Source: Methanobacterium sp. (GTDB taxonomy: Archaea; Methanobacteriota; Methanobacteria; Methanobacteriales; Methanobacteriaceae). Taken from it: 14,442 bases of DNA. Below the pieces are notes generated by a model that made no database searches, was not told where the DNA came from, and was given only the letters and a program-made list of their open reading frames with translations. The DNA lies in contig JAJFTX010000154.1 of assembly GCA_021372715.1 (NCBI GenBank), positions 1 through 14,442 of the forward strand, read 5' to 3'. Positions within the stretch are counted from its first letter, which is position 1, and every line of letters begins with the position of its first letter. A program made the position numbers and the translations under genes. Below are positions 6,356-13,135 of the stretch, piece by piece.

Positions 6356-8467
6356 ATGGATGATAGAGGTTTCATATTCACCGCTGATGCTATACTGGGC
6401 TTGATTGTTGTTTTCATAATTACAGCTTCCATAGTAACTTATGCCATGTTACCCATATATCAGGGACAAGACCACCAACACTTAGAAGCCCTGGCAGACA
6501 GTGCATTGGAGACTATGGAACAAACAGGTACTTTAAGAGCTGCTGCAGTTGATTACTCTAATAATAATACAACAGGAGCAGTGAACGAGTTACAATCATC
6601 TCTTAATATACTAATACCATCAGATATAGGATATCGCATCACAGTAGGTAATAATCCGCCTGTTACTGATAATCGTGGTATTGCCACATCTAATGATGTA
6701 GTAACAAAAGTTAAAGTAATATCCGGACCTCAGGAAGGATGGATGGGTAGGGCTTATTACAAAATAGAGAAGGTTAATTTCACCACCCGAAACATAAATA
6801 CAGTGACCACAGTATGGAATTTCCACAATTATCTTACTAACTTCAATCCTTGGAACGGTGGCAATCAAATGGCTCAATACCAATATTGGGGTGGTCCCTC
6901 TAGCAGCTCTGCTGCAAAAAATATAACCTTTTCAATTCCAAGTAATAGTACCATAAATAGTGTTCAAGTTCTTTATGGATCTACTTATGAAGGTACTTCC
7001 AGTATCAAAGCCACTAACACTAGTTTTTATTTAAATGGTGTTTTACGTGATACAATAGATCCGAATGAATTTTTATTGTTATTTAATAATGGTAATAGAT
7101 ATTTTTACAATAATAAATCCAATTATAACTCTTCTTGGTTCAACACAGGAAATAATACCTTCTATTTGAAGTTCAATGGAGCTTCTGCAAACAATGATAT
7201 GCCGTGGTTTTCCATTTTAGCTAACTATACCACGACAATTAATGTTGCTCAAGGAGTTTTATTTGATACCTATAATTTTAATGATATTGCTGGAGTTGGA
7301 AGACCACAAGGTAGTACTGGACTAATTTATTATCTGGATAACGGGACAACTAGAAATGTTGCAGGACGCACTATAAGCTGGAATGATTTACAAAATAATG
7401 CTAATATGAACGATATGAGCACACCATTTACGTTAACAAACATACCCGGTAAAGGTTCAAATCCTGGATCCGCAGTTGGTAGTTACTGTTACGTTAACGT
7501 GCCAGTTAATAATAGAGTACTTGATGCATATGTTGTATTAAATGCCTTTGGTGCTATGGATGGTGCCATTGTGCAGGTTAAGACAGAAGGAGGTAACTGG
7601 GAAACAGTATTCACTTCATTTAACCGGAATGGTCTAAATCCTAACACTGGAAGAAGTGATGGTGGATACGGTAATATTCCGGGAATAATCAGTCTGCATG
7701 ATACCTTAAACAGTTCTGAAGATTATTTAAGAGCTGGCAATAACACGGTGCGAATAATAATATGGGATGATGTACCCAGCACTGATTATGATTTAGTAGG
7801 TTTAGAAAACAGTTATACCAGTATAACTTACACTCAGATGCCTATAAGATGGGATACTATCTCATTTGATAGTTATCAATCCACTGGATCTACTTATTCT
7901 CAAACTAAAAGTTATAGCGTAGATTCTGGAGCAGAATACGCTTATTTATTCATGGGATTGGGATTGGATACACGTAATGTAGCCATAACCGTAAGAAATA
8001 ACTCAGGTAATAGCGCTCAAATATATAGTGGTTCTAGTACCTACGTTTTAGACTTAGCACCACTGGATACAAATTCAATATTTACCACAGTAGTAAACGG
8101 GACCCGTAAACCTAAAGCTGGAAATTATAATCTTACAGTAACAGTAACTCCTTCAGCAGCCTATGAATCTGGTGATTTCGGTGGTACTACTACTAGTGCA
8201 CCAGTTGCCTATACAAATGTTGCCAATCCTGAAATCTTTTCAGGTACCAGAATAGCAATACTTTACCCACAATTTTTAGCAAATATATGGTCTACTAGCT
8301 ATGCATCTGATCCAGATACTGCTAAAGCTCAGGCTAGAGTTAATTTAATTGCAAATCTAACCGCACAAGGTTTCACAGTAGATACAAGTTTAATTAAATT
8401 AGAAGCTCTATTTTCTGGAGACGTGCCTAATGCTATTCCCGTTAGATTGGAGCTTTGGAAAAGATAA
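6356..8467 (+). CDS. Large pilin-like surface protein, candidate adhesin
   Basis: A 703-aa exported protein of unknown function. It begins MDDRG|FIFTADAILGLIVVF: a five-residue charged leader ending in R-G and one hydrophobic helix (about 6-32), with Asp at +6 in place of the usual +5 Glu. An amphipathic stretch LADSALETMEQTG follows, as in the preceding protein. The rest is extracellular in character: rich in Asn, Ser, Thr, Tyr and Gly, with at least 14 N-X-S/T sequons and a single cysteine. Two segments, about 190-300 and 378-485, look like copies of one beta-rich module: each starts I/VPxN, has alternating hydrophobic strands and a GNNT turn (265-268 and 461-464). The C-terminus ends VRLELWKR, echoing the upstream protein. 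The start has GTGAT three bases upstream, overlapping the previous stop. A filament tip or adhesion role is inferred, not shown. Confidence 0.8.
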   Translation: MDDRGFIFTADAILGLIVVFIITASIVTYAMLPIYQGQDHQHLEALADSALETMEQTGTLRAAAVDYSNNNTTGAVNELQSSLNILIPSDIGYRITVGNNPPVTDNRGIATSNDVVTKVKVISGPQEGWMGRAYYKIEKVNFTTRNINTVTTVWNFHNYLTNFNPWNGGNQMAQYQYWGGPSSSSAAKNITFSIPSNSTINSVQVLYGSTYEGTSSIKATNTSFYLNGVLRDTIDPNEFLLLFNNGNRYFYNNKSNYNSSWFNTGNNTFYLKFNGASANNDMPWFSILANYTTTINVAQGVLFDTYNFNDIAGVGRPQGSTGLIYYLDNGTTRNVAGRTISWNDLQNNANMNDMSTPFTLTNIPGKGSNPGSAVGSYCYVNVPVNNRVLDAYVVLNAFGAMDGAIVQVKTEGGNWETVFTSFNRNGLNPNTGRSDGGYGNIPGIISLHDTLNSSEDYLRAGNNTVRIIIWDDVPSTDYDLVGLENSYTSITYTQMPIRWDTISFDSYQSTGSTYSQTKSYSVDSGAEYAYLFMGLGLDTRNVAITVRNNSGNSAQIYSGSSTYVLDLAPLDTNSIFTTVVNGTRKPKAGNYNLTVTVTPSAAYESGDFGGTTTSAPVAYTNVANPEIFSGTRIAILYPQFLANIWSTSYASDPDTAKAQARVNLIANLTAQGFTVDTSLIKLEALFSGDVPNAIPVRLELWKR

Positions 8468-8478
8468 AAGATGATAAA

Positions 8479-9603
8479 ATGGATGATAAAGGATACGCAT
8501 TTACACCAATGGCCTTTTTACTCATAATACCTGTGATGGTGTTGGCTATTTCCTTAGGTGGAGTTATTGATGAACTCAATGCCATTTCTGCCATTGTAAT
8601 GGGGGGAGATGTCACAATGACAATAGCCAGTGGTATTGTAAAATCTATTGAACAGGATACTGCAGATGGAGGTAGGTTCTCTTCAATGGCAGCCGTACAA
8701 ACCGTTGTAAATTCCACAAGTCTTTATTATGGTAATCAGCCATTTTTTGCTAAAACTGGAAATAATACTACCGGTAATAACAGTAGAGCATTTATAATAG
8801 GTAGCACAGTGTCTATACTCAACAGTAATTTAACAGAAACATGTAGAGTATTAGAAAGGCAAACAGGAAGGGACATATACATTAATAATATTTATGTTGA
8901 TCCAAATGGTACAAATACTCTTAATATATTCACTGCAGACAGTTTATCCCTAACCCAAAGCGACCCCTTTGGATTTTATATTACAGTTTCCAGTGTACCC
9001 ATTAAAGTAGTGCAAAAGGATCCTTCTGGAAGAAATAATCAAACGATAGAGTTCAATACTCCGATAAGAAATGTATATGTATCCATTGAGAAATTAGAAG
9101 ACCCTTGGATCTGGGTTATGACCAAAGAGAGAAATAGCTCTGTTATTTACAAATACCCCTACTACACTTCTGGTTCCGTATACAATTCTACCACTGGTGA
9201 TTACCACTTTGCAGATAGAGTATCCAATAAAACATTGAATTATCTATGGGAATGCTTTAATGGGCCAAATATAACTGTGATGGGTCCAAGATCCTATTAT
9301 TTCCCTGATCCTCATGGTCTTTCCTTCTTCGACAGACTGGAAAATAGGACAAATGATACCTCCATAAGTCCTACATCTGCTAGGATGAGTACTTTTATTA
9401 TTTATGATGTTTTACAGGAGGAACATAGCAACAACCCCACATCCATGCTAGATCATGAATACTTCAACGGAGTAACAGGTTACGTTATAACCACAACACG
9501 TGGAGCATCTGTAACCAATGTTATAATGCCCTCAGGGGTTAATTTCCTTATTTCAACTGCTTATAGAGGGTATCTGGGTCTAAGTTCTAATTATAATTAT
9601 TAG
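8479..9603 (+). CDS. Pilin-like exported protein of 374 aa
   Basis: An exported protein of unknown function. MDDKG|YAFTPMAFLLIIPVMVL repeats the short leader, K-G and hydrophobic helix of its neighbours (helix about 6-28), but with Tyr at +1 and neither Glu at +5 nor Asp at +6. Residues 40 onward form an Asn/Thr-rich outer domain with many sequons; a segment DPFGFYITVSSVPIKV recalls the YxhxI strand of the other proteins. Further on are EDPWIWVMTKER and HGLSFFDRLEN, compact aromatic motifs that suggest a folded domain conserved among relatives; two cysteines (ETCRVL and WECFNG) could pair. The open frame reaches a TTG at 8455 inside the previous gene, but ATG 8479 is preferred: GATGAT lies 3 bases upstream and the product then begins MDDKG, matching MDDRG of the previous gene. 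It starts 11 bases after the previous stop. Confidence 0.78.
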   Translation: MDDKGYAFTPMAFLLIIPVMVLAISLGGVIDELNAISAIVMGGDVTMTIASGIVKSIEQDTADGGRFSSMAAVQTVVNSTSLYYGNQPFFAKTGNNTTGNNSRAFIIGSTVSILNSNLTETCRVLERQTGRDIYINNIYVDPNGTNTLNIFTADSLSLTQSDPFGFYITVSSVPIKVVQKDPSGRNNQTIEFNTPIRNVYVSIEKLEDPWIWVMTKERNSSVIYKYPYYTSGSVYNSTTGDYHFADRVSNKTLNYLWECFNGPNITVMGPRSYYFPDPHGLSFFDRLENRTNDTSISPTSARMSTFIIYDVLQEEHSNNPTSMLDHEYFNGVTGYVITTTRGASVTNVIMPSGVNFLISTAYRGYLGLSSNYNY

Positions 9604-9612
9604 GTGATATGA

Positions 9613-10017
9613 TTGTTAGATGAAAGGGGACAAGGTAGTGTAGAGTTCATATTCGTAACTCTGATTGTTTTTATGATTATTGGAGGTTTGGTTAGTATAG
9701 TAAGTAATGAAACCAACCAGGCCCAAACTGGTGATGTAGCTCAGACCAGAATGACCGCTGAAAAAATGGCTGAAATAATAAATACCGTTTATATTAACGG
9801 TGTAGGTTATACTATTTCATTAACAGTTCCTAATGATATGATTGTTTATGTGAATAATCCTACCATAGGATATTTAACAGTTTATTCCATAACCGCCAAT
9901 AAGAATATAACTGTTAAATTAATACCTAAAAACGTTCAAACTACCACTTTAAACACTGGCAACATTTACAATGTTACATATAATAATACTGGAAATATTA
10001 CCTTTAAACAATTGTGA
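9613..10017 (+). CDS. Small class III signal peptide (pilin-like) protein
   Basis: A 134-aa pilin-like protein with a canonical class III signal peptide: MLDERG|QGSVEFIFVTLIVFM, cut after Gly-6, with Gln at +1 and Glu at +5, followed by a hydrophobic helix (about 10-30). An alpha segment (QTRMTAEKMAEIINTVY) and a beta-rich, sequon-containing C-terminal half (GYTISLTVPNDMIVY, NKNITVK, YNVTYNNTGNITF) follow, the usual pilin plan of N-terminal helix plus outer domain. It starts with TTG at 9613; GGTGAT (9603-9608) lies 4 bases upstream and overlaps the TAG stop of the previous gene. It resembles the divergent 130-aa protein at 4801 in length and plan, so the island has two probable small filament subunits. 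It overlaps the start region of the next gene. Cleavage by an EppA-type peptidase is known for the motif, inferred here. Confidence 0.85.
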   Translation: MLDERGQGSVEFIFVTLIVFMIIGGLVSIVSNETNQAQTGDVAQTRMTAEKMAEIINTVYINGVGYTISLTVPNDMIVYVNNPTIGYLTVYSITANKNITVKLIPKNVQTTTLNTGNIYNVTYNNTGNITFKQL

Positions 10018-10022
10018 TTATT

Positions 10023-10436
10023 ATGAAATTACCAGAATCTTGGGAGAAAAGAGCATTAATTCTAGTGGCTGCCATATTTATTATTTCGGTAATTTATGCC
10101 TTAAATCCATTTCTCGGCACCCCAACCAATAACACAGGTAACCAAACCCCCACTCAGACTTTAAATCCCATTCCATTCCCTATACTTAGCTCTAATAAAA
10201 ATGTAACTAATCAAACTAACAATACTAACAACTCATTTAAAATAACACCAGAACAGGCCCAAAACATTGCAACACAAGCAATGCCCGGTTTCACCGCAGG
10301 AACGCCATTAAAGGGTTCTGTATATGTAAACAATACCAATTATAATGTGTGGATTGTACCTTTAACTAAATCTGATTCTAATTCAAAAACCATATATATA
10401 GAAGGCAACACAGGAGTAATTGTATTGGTTATCTAA
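10023..10436 (+). CDS. Membrane-anchored protein with PepSY-like domain
   Basis: A 137-aa protein. After MKLPESWEKR comes one membrane helix (about 11-28, ALILVAAIFIISVIYAL), then an Asn/Thr/Pro-rich linker full of sequons (NNTG, NQT, NVT, NQTNNT) and a C-terminal domain from about 75. That domain reads ITPEQAQNIATQAM...YNVWIVPL...IYIEGNTGVIV, the pattern of a PepSY domain, a small extracytoplasmic fold found with peptidases and as an inhibitor or folding aid. Unlike its four upstream neighbours it has no K-G/R-G leader and is probably a simple N-anchored protein facing outward. ATG 10023 is preferred to the GTG at 10014, which overlaps the previous stop and forms part of the GTGAT ribosome-binding site 4 bases upstream. 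It is the last gene of the tight operon; its role next to pilins is unknown. Confidence 0.72.
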   Translation: MKLPESWEKRALILVAAIFIISVIYALNPFLGTPTNNTGNQTPTQTLNPIPFPILSSNKNVTNQTNNTNNSFKITPEQAQNIATQAMPGFTAGTPLKGSVYVNNTNYNVWIVPLTKSDSNSKTIYIEGNTGVIVLVI

Positions 10437-10463
10437 AAGATACAGTTTATAACCAAATTACAA

Positions 10464-10475
10464 TTTTTATAAATA
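10464..10475 (+). promoter_or_regulatory. Possible TATA box upstream of the three-helix membrane protein gene
   Basis: TTTTTATAAATA lies in the 74-bp gap after the surface operon. A start about 25 bases downstream (near 10495) would leave a short leader with GATGA before the ATG at 10511. This suggests that the next two genes can be transcribed separately from the surface operon. Confidence 0.35.
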
Positions 10476-10510
10476 ATTAACCACCTAAAAAACGTTCTAG
10501 AGATGAGACT

Positions 10511-11314
10511 ATGGATATGCTCCTGGTAATAATAATGTTGGTACTTTTTATCTTTCTAATGGTATTCGTTTTTTCCACAGCACTTTTAACACCTTTAATT
10601 GGTAAAAGAAATCTTATTTTTGTATTATCACTGGGTTTTATTGTAGGAATAGTTGGTGGGGCCTTTTTCATCGCTCCTTTATATGATGATATTCCTGATA
10701 TGGCCCGTGCAGTCTTCACCTCCACCACAGGAGGTCCGGAGATTATAAATATCAACATGTCCACTGATAGCGATGTTACAGCTTTTATAGAGAACACTAA
10801 AAAGATAAATGGAGTTAAGGATGTTCAATGTAACAAGATAACCATTAGAACTGTTGAATTCAACACCTCTGATTGGTCTAATACCTTTAAAAATGGTATT
10901 CCTGTTTTAGAATCAGATGTAAATTCTGTTGATGTTATCTCCAATGATACCCTAATATTAAACTTGAATAAGAATAATAATCCCATGATGGTGGTGAAGA
11001 ACGTAAAAGATTGGTTAGCATTGGTTGCGGGAGTAGAAATAATCTCCAATATAGCTGAAGTATCAATCACCGTAGATCCATCTCAGGTCGATGCTGTTTC
11101 AGACAAAATACCCCAGAATGAGGTGGTTATCTCCAATGTAACTGGTCCAGTAGAAGATCAGATAACTTCTTTTAAGAAAAATCTTCCTGATAAAAATAGT
11201 TTAATCATTTTATGTGGAATTATTGGGATGTTGGTAGGTTTACTAGGTTTATTTATTGATAGCATATCCCAGCTGGTAAGTAAGATCCGGGATAGAATGA
11301 ATAAAAAAGAATAA
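10511..11314 (+). CDS. Three-helix membrane protein with extracytoplasmic domain
   Basis: A 267-aa membrane protein that I do not recognise. Two hydrophobic helices at the N-terminus (about 4-28 and 35-56) and one near the C-terminus (about 230-249) flank a soluble region of ~170 residues; a basic tail (SKIRDRMNKKE) suggests a cytoplasmic C-terminus. The soluble region appears to contain two related modules: INGVKDVQCNKITIRTVEF (around residue 100) and VAGVEIISNIAEVSITVDP (around residue 180), each followed by a segment with IP and a V-rich strand. This alternation is reminiscent of ferredoxin-like or FtsX-type extracellular domains, but no FtsX permease signature is evident. It starts 74 bp after the surface operon and ends 11 bp before the diphthamide gene. 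It may assist the surface proteins or be unrelated to them. Confidence 0.75.
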   Translation: MDMLLVIIMLVLFIFLMVFVFSTALLTPLIGKRNLIFVLSLGFIVGIVGGAFFIAPLYDDIPDMARAVFTSTTGGPEIININMSTDSDVTAFIENTKKINGVKDVQCNKITIRTVEFNTSDWSNTFKNGIPVLESDVNSVDVISNDTLILNLNKNNNPMMVVKNVKDWLALVAGVEIISNIAEVSITVDPSQVDAVSDKIPQNEVVISNVTGPVEDQITSFKKNLPDKNSLIILCGIIGMLVGLLGLFIDSISQLVSKIRDRMNKKE

Positions 11315-11325
11315 ATTAGATAGAT

Positions 11326-12006
11326 ATGAAAGCTGCTGTTCTCTTTTCTGGAGGTAAAGACAGTACTATGGCTATTTACAAAGCCATTGAAAGTGGATGG
11401 GACGTGAAGTATTTGATATCCATGATATCTGAAAATCCAGAGTCATATATGTTCCATACCAGCAATATAAATCTCACTCAACTTTCAGCTGAGGCAATGG
11501 AAATTCCCCTAATACGGGCCAGCACTCCGGGAATCAAAGAAGAGGAATTGGATGATCTAAAAGATGTTTTAAAAGATCTTAAAAGTAAAGGAGTAGAAGG
11601 TATATTCTCCGGTGCTCTGGCTTCAAGTTACCAAAAATCAAGAATAGATAGAATTTGTCAGGAGATTTCTCTGGAATCGGTAGCCCCTCTATGGCATATT
11701 GACCCGAAAAAATACATGGAAGAACTTTTAGATCTGGGTTTTAAAATCATATTAGTCAGTGTATCAGCAGAAGGTCTGGATGAATCCTGGCTGGGTAAAA
11801 AAATAGATAGAGAGGTTTTAGATGATCTTATCTCCCTCCATAAAAAACATGGTATCCATCTGGCCTTTGAAGGCGGTGAAGCAGAAACTCTGGTTTTAGA
11901 TTGCCCCCTTTTCCGTAAGAAAATCAATCTTCAAAAAATTGAACATACCTGGCAGAAAGATAATGGTTATATCACCATAAAAAAAGCGGTTTTAGAAGAT
12001 AAATAA
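11326..12006 (+). CDS. Diphthine--ammonia ligase (archaeal Dph6-type)
   Basis: This 226-aa cytoplasmic enzyme should catalyse the last step of diphthamide formation on elongation factor 2: ATP-dependent amidation of diphthine with ammonia. The N-terminal PP-loop SGGKDS (8-13) binds ATP, and FEGGEAETLVLDCP (181-194) is the signature of the DUF71/Dph6 family that separates it from tRNA thiolases and asparagine or NAD synthetases. Length (~220-230 aa) is normal for the archaeal form. The ATG lies 11 bases after the preceding membrane-protein stop, with only a weak ribosome-binding site (GATAGAT), so translation may be partly coupled. No diphthamide genes (dph2, dph5) are nearby. The functional name follows from the yeast Dph6 family; archaeal members are assigned by homology. 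Confidence 0.9.
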   Translation: MKAAVLFSGGKDSTMAIYKAIESGWDVKYLISMISENPESYMFHTSNINLTQLSAEAMEIPLIRASTPGIKEEELDDLKDVLKDLKSKGVEGIFSGALASSYQKSRIDRICQEISLESVAPLWHIDPKKYMEELLDLGFKIILVSVSAEGLDESWLGKKIDREVLDDLISLHKKHGIHLAFEGGEAETLVLDCPLFRKKINLQKIEHTWQKDNGYITIKKAVLEDK

Positions 12007-12087
12007 TTCTGATTATATACAAATGATTCTAGTTTAATATTAAGTAATTCAAGTTTTGAGTAAAGTAATTATTTTAAATCAAATTTG

Positions 12088-12138
12088 AAAAAACTATTGA
12101 TAGATTTAAATCCACAGACAGATGATCCTCAATTTTTT
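12088..12138. terminator. Oligo-T terminators between convergent genes
   Basis: The 139-bp gap between the convergent diphthamide and UPF0201 genes holds no gene. The plus strand has T6 at 12133-12138 for the rightward transcript, and A6 at 12088-12093, which is T6 on the minus strand for the leftward transcript. These are plausible archaeal oligo-T terminators. Confidence 0.4.
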
Positions 12139-12145
12139 AAAGAGA

Positions 12146-12532
12146 TTAATTACATTTCTGTTGAGGCGCTAACCAATTGATGAATCGTTCCACATCTTCT
12201 GTTTCTATTTTAACATCGATCTCTCCCAGTGGTGATAGATTTTCCTCTGTGAAATTAATAACTCCAGCATATGCTGCTTGTTTATTAAGTTTAAAGAATA
12301 TTACCTGATCATGGGCTCCTCTGTTAAGTATATGGTTTGCAGTATTTCTGATTTTTCTAATCTCCAGTTCATCTTTAAATTTCAATAGACAATTCTCATC
12401 CCCGGAGACAGATACATAATCGTCAGTAATTTCCATTTGATCACAGTCAAAAACATTAATAAGAGATTTTATGACCTTATCCACGTCTTCAGTTGGATTT
12501 AAAGGAGTTTTAACCGTTATTTGACAATTCAT
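12146..12532 (-). CDS. UPF0201/DUF54 RNA-binding-type protein
   Basis: A 128-aa soluble archaeal protein. The start MNCQITVKTPLNPTEDVDKV, the central RKIRNTANHIL and QVIFFKLNKQAAYAGVINF, and the length match UPF0201 (Pfam RNA_binding, formerly DUF54), a family linked to RNA binding and to archaeal exosome gene neighbourhoods by context. No enzyme motif is visible, and a precise function is not established. It follows the P-loop kinase gene with a 23-base overlap (12510-12532) in a different frame, so translation is probably coupled; AAGGAG on the minus strand (12544-12549) lies 11 bases upstream of its ATG. UPF0200 and UPF0201 genes are also neighbours in Methanothermobacter (MTH_434 and MTH_433, from memory), so the pairing is conserved in the order. 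Confidence 0.87.
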   Translation of the reverse strand: MNCQITVKTPLNPTEDVDKVIKSLINVFDCDQMEITDDYVSVSGDENCLLKFKDELEIRKIRNTANHILNRGAHDQVIFFKLNKQAAYAGVINFTEENLSPLGEIDVKIETEDVERFINWLAPQQKCN

Positions 12533-13079
12533 TCGTGAGTATGCTCCTTATAATGCTTTTAAATTTCTTTTTAGAACCTTCATTAACTACCATATAATCT
12601 GATGTAGCTATAACTTCCCCAATTCCAAATTTAAGTTCCCTATTATCTCTTTTTTGGAAATCTGTTTTTTGTTTTGAATCATCTGAACGTTGTCGATTTA
12701 TTAATCTCTTGAATCTTGTTACAGGTGTTGAATTTACGGATATCACTTTGAAATTCCGGAAATTTTCTCTAAACATCTCCACTTCCATGGGACTTCTTAT
12801 GCCTTCTATCATGTACAGACCCGATTTTGTATTCTGGTCTGATTTTGATTTGATTCTCTCCAGAGTTTTTATCTTGTCAATACACCTTCGAGCCACTACA
12901 AAATCACCATATTCCTTACGTAACCGGATAGCCGTCTCCCCAACAGGTGCTTCTCTTTTTTCTGCTTCTTCTCTAATAACATCACCCATTCTGATTACTT
13001 TAAACCCTAATTTTCTGGCTACACCTGCCACCAATCCTTTCCCAGAACCGGGCATTCCTGTTACTCCTAGAACTTTCAT
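12510..13079 (-). CDS. UPF0200 P-loop kinase-like protein
   Basis: A 189-aa soluble P-loop NTPase similar to nucleotide and dephospho-CoA kinases. MKVLGVTGMPGSGKG carries Walker A GMPGSGKG at 8-15; MGDVIREEAEKR and YMIEGIRSPMEVEMF are typical of UPF0200, and a basic lid-like stretch (RLINRQRSDD) follows. The true substrate is unknown. The open frame extends 20 codons upstream to an ATG at 13139 that overlaps the ligase stop in an ATGA, but ATG 13079 is preferred: family members begin MKV(I/L)GVTGMPGSGK, and GAGGA lies 7 bases upstream. The 20-residue extension has no family counterpart that I know of, yet the coupled start cannot be excluded. It lies between a CoA synthesis gene and the UPF0201 gene. 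Archaeal dephospho-CoA kinase has been assigned to a different family, so a CoA role is only a contextual guess. Confidence 0.87.
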   Translation of the reverse strand: MKVLGVTGMPGSGKGLVAGVARKLGFKVIRMGDVIREEAEKREAPVGETAIRLRKEYGDFVVARRCIDKIKTLERIKSKSDQNTKSGLYMIEGIRSPMEVEMFRENFRNFKVISVNSTPVTRFKRLINRQRSDDSKQKTDFQKRDNRELKFGIGEVIATSDYMVVNEGSKKKFKSIIRSILTNELSNNG

Positions 13080-13135
13080 GGACCATTCCTCATTATTAAA
13101 TATTTTATTTACCATCTGCCTGATAGGTGTTTTAT

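Noticed and set aside
10511..11314. Annotation as an FtsX/MacB-type ABC transporter permease
   Set aside because: The helix-domain-helix layout and V-rich modules are reminiscent of it, but the four-helix permease core and an adjacent ABC ATPase gene are missing.
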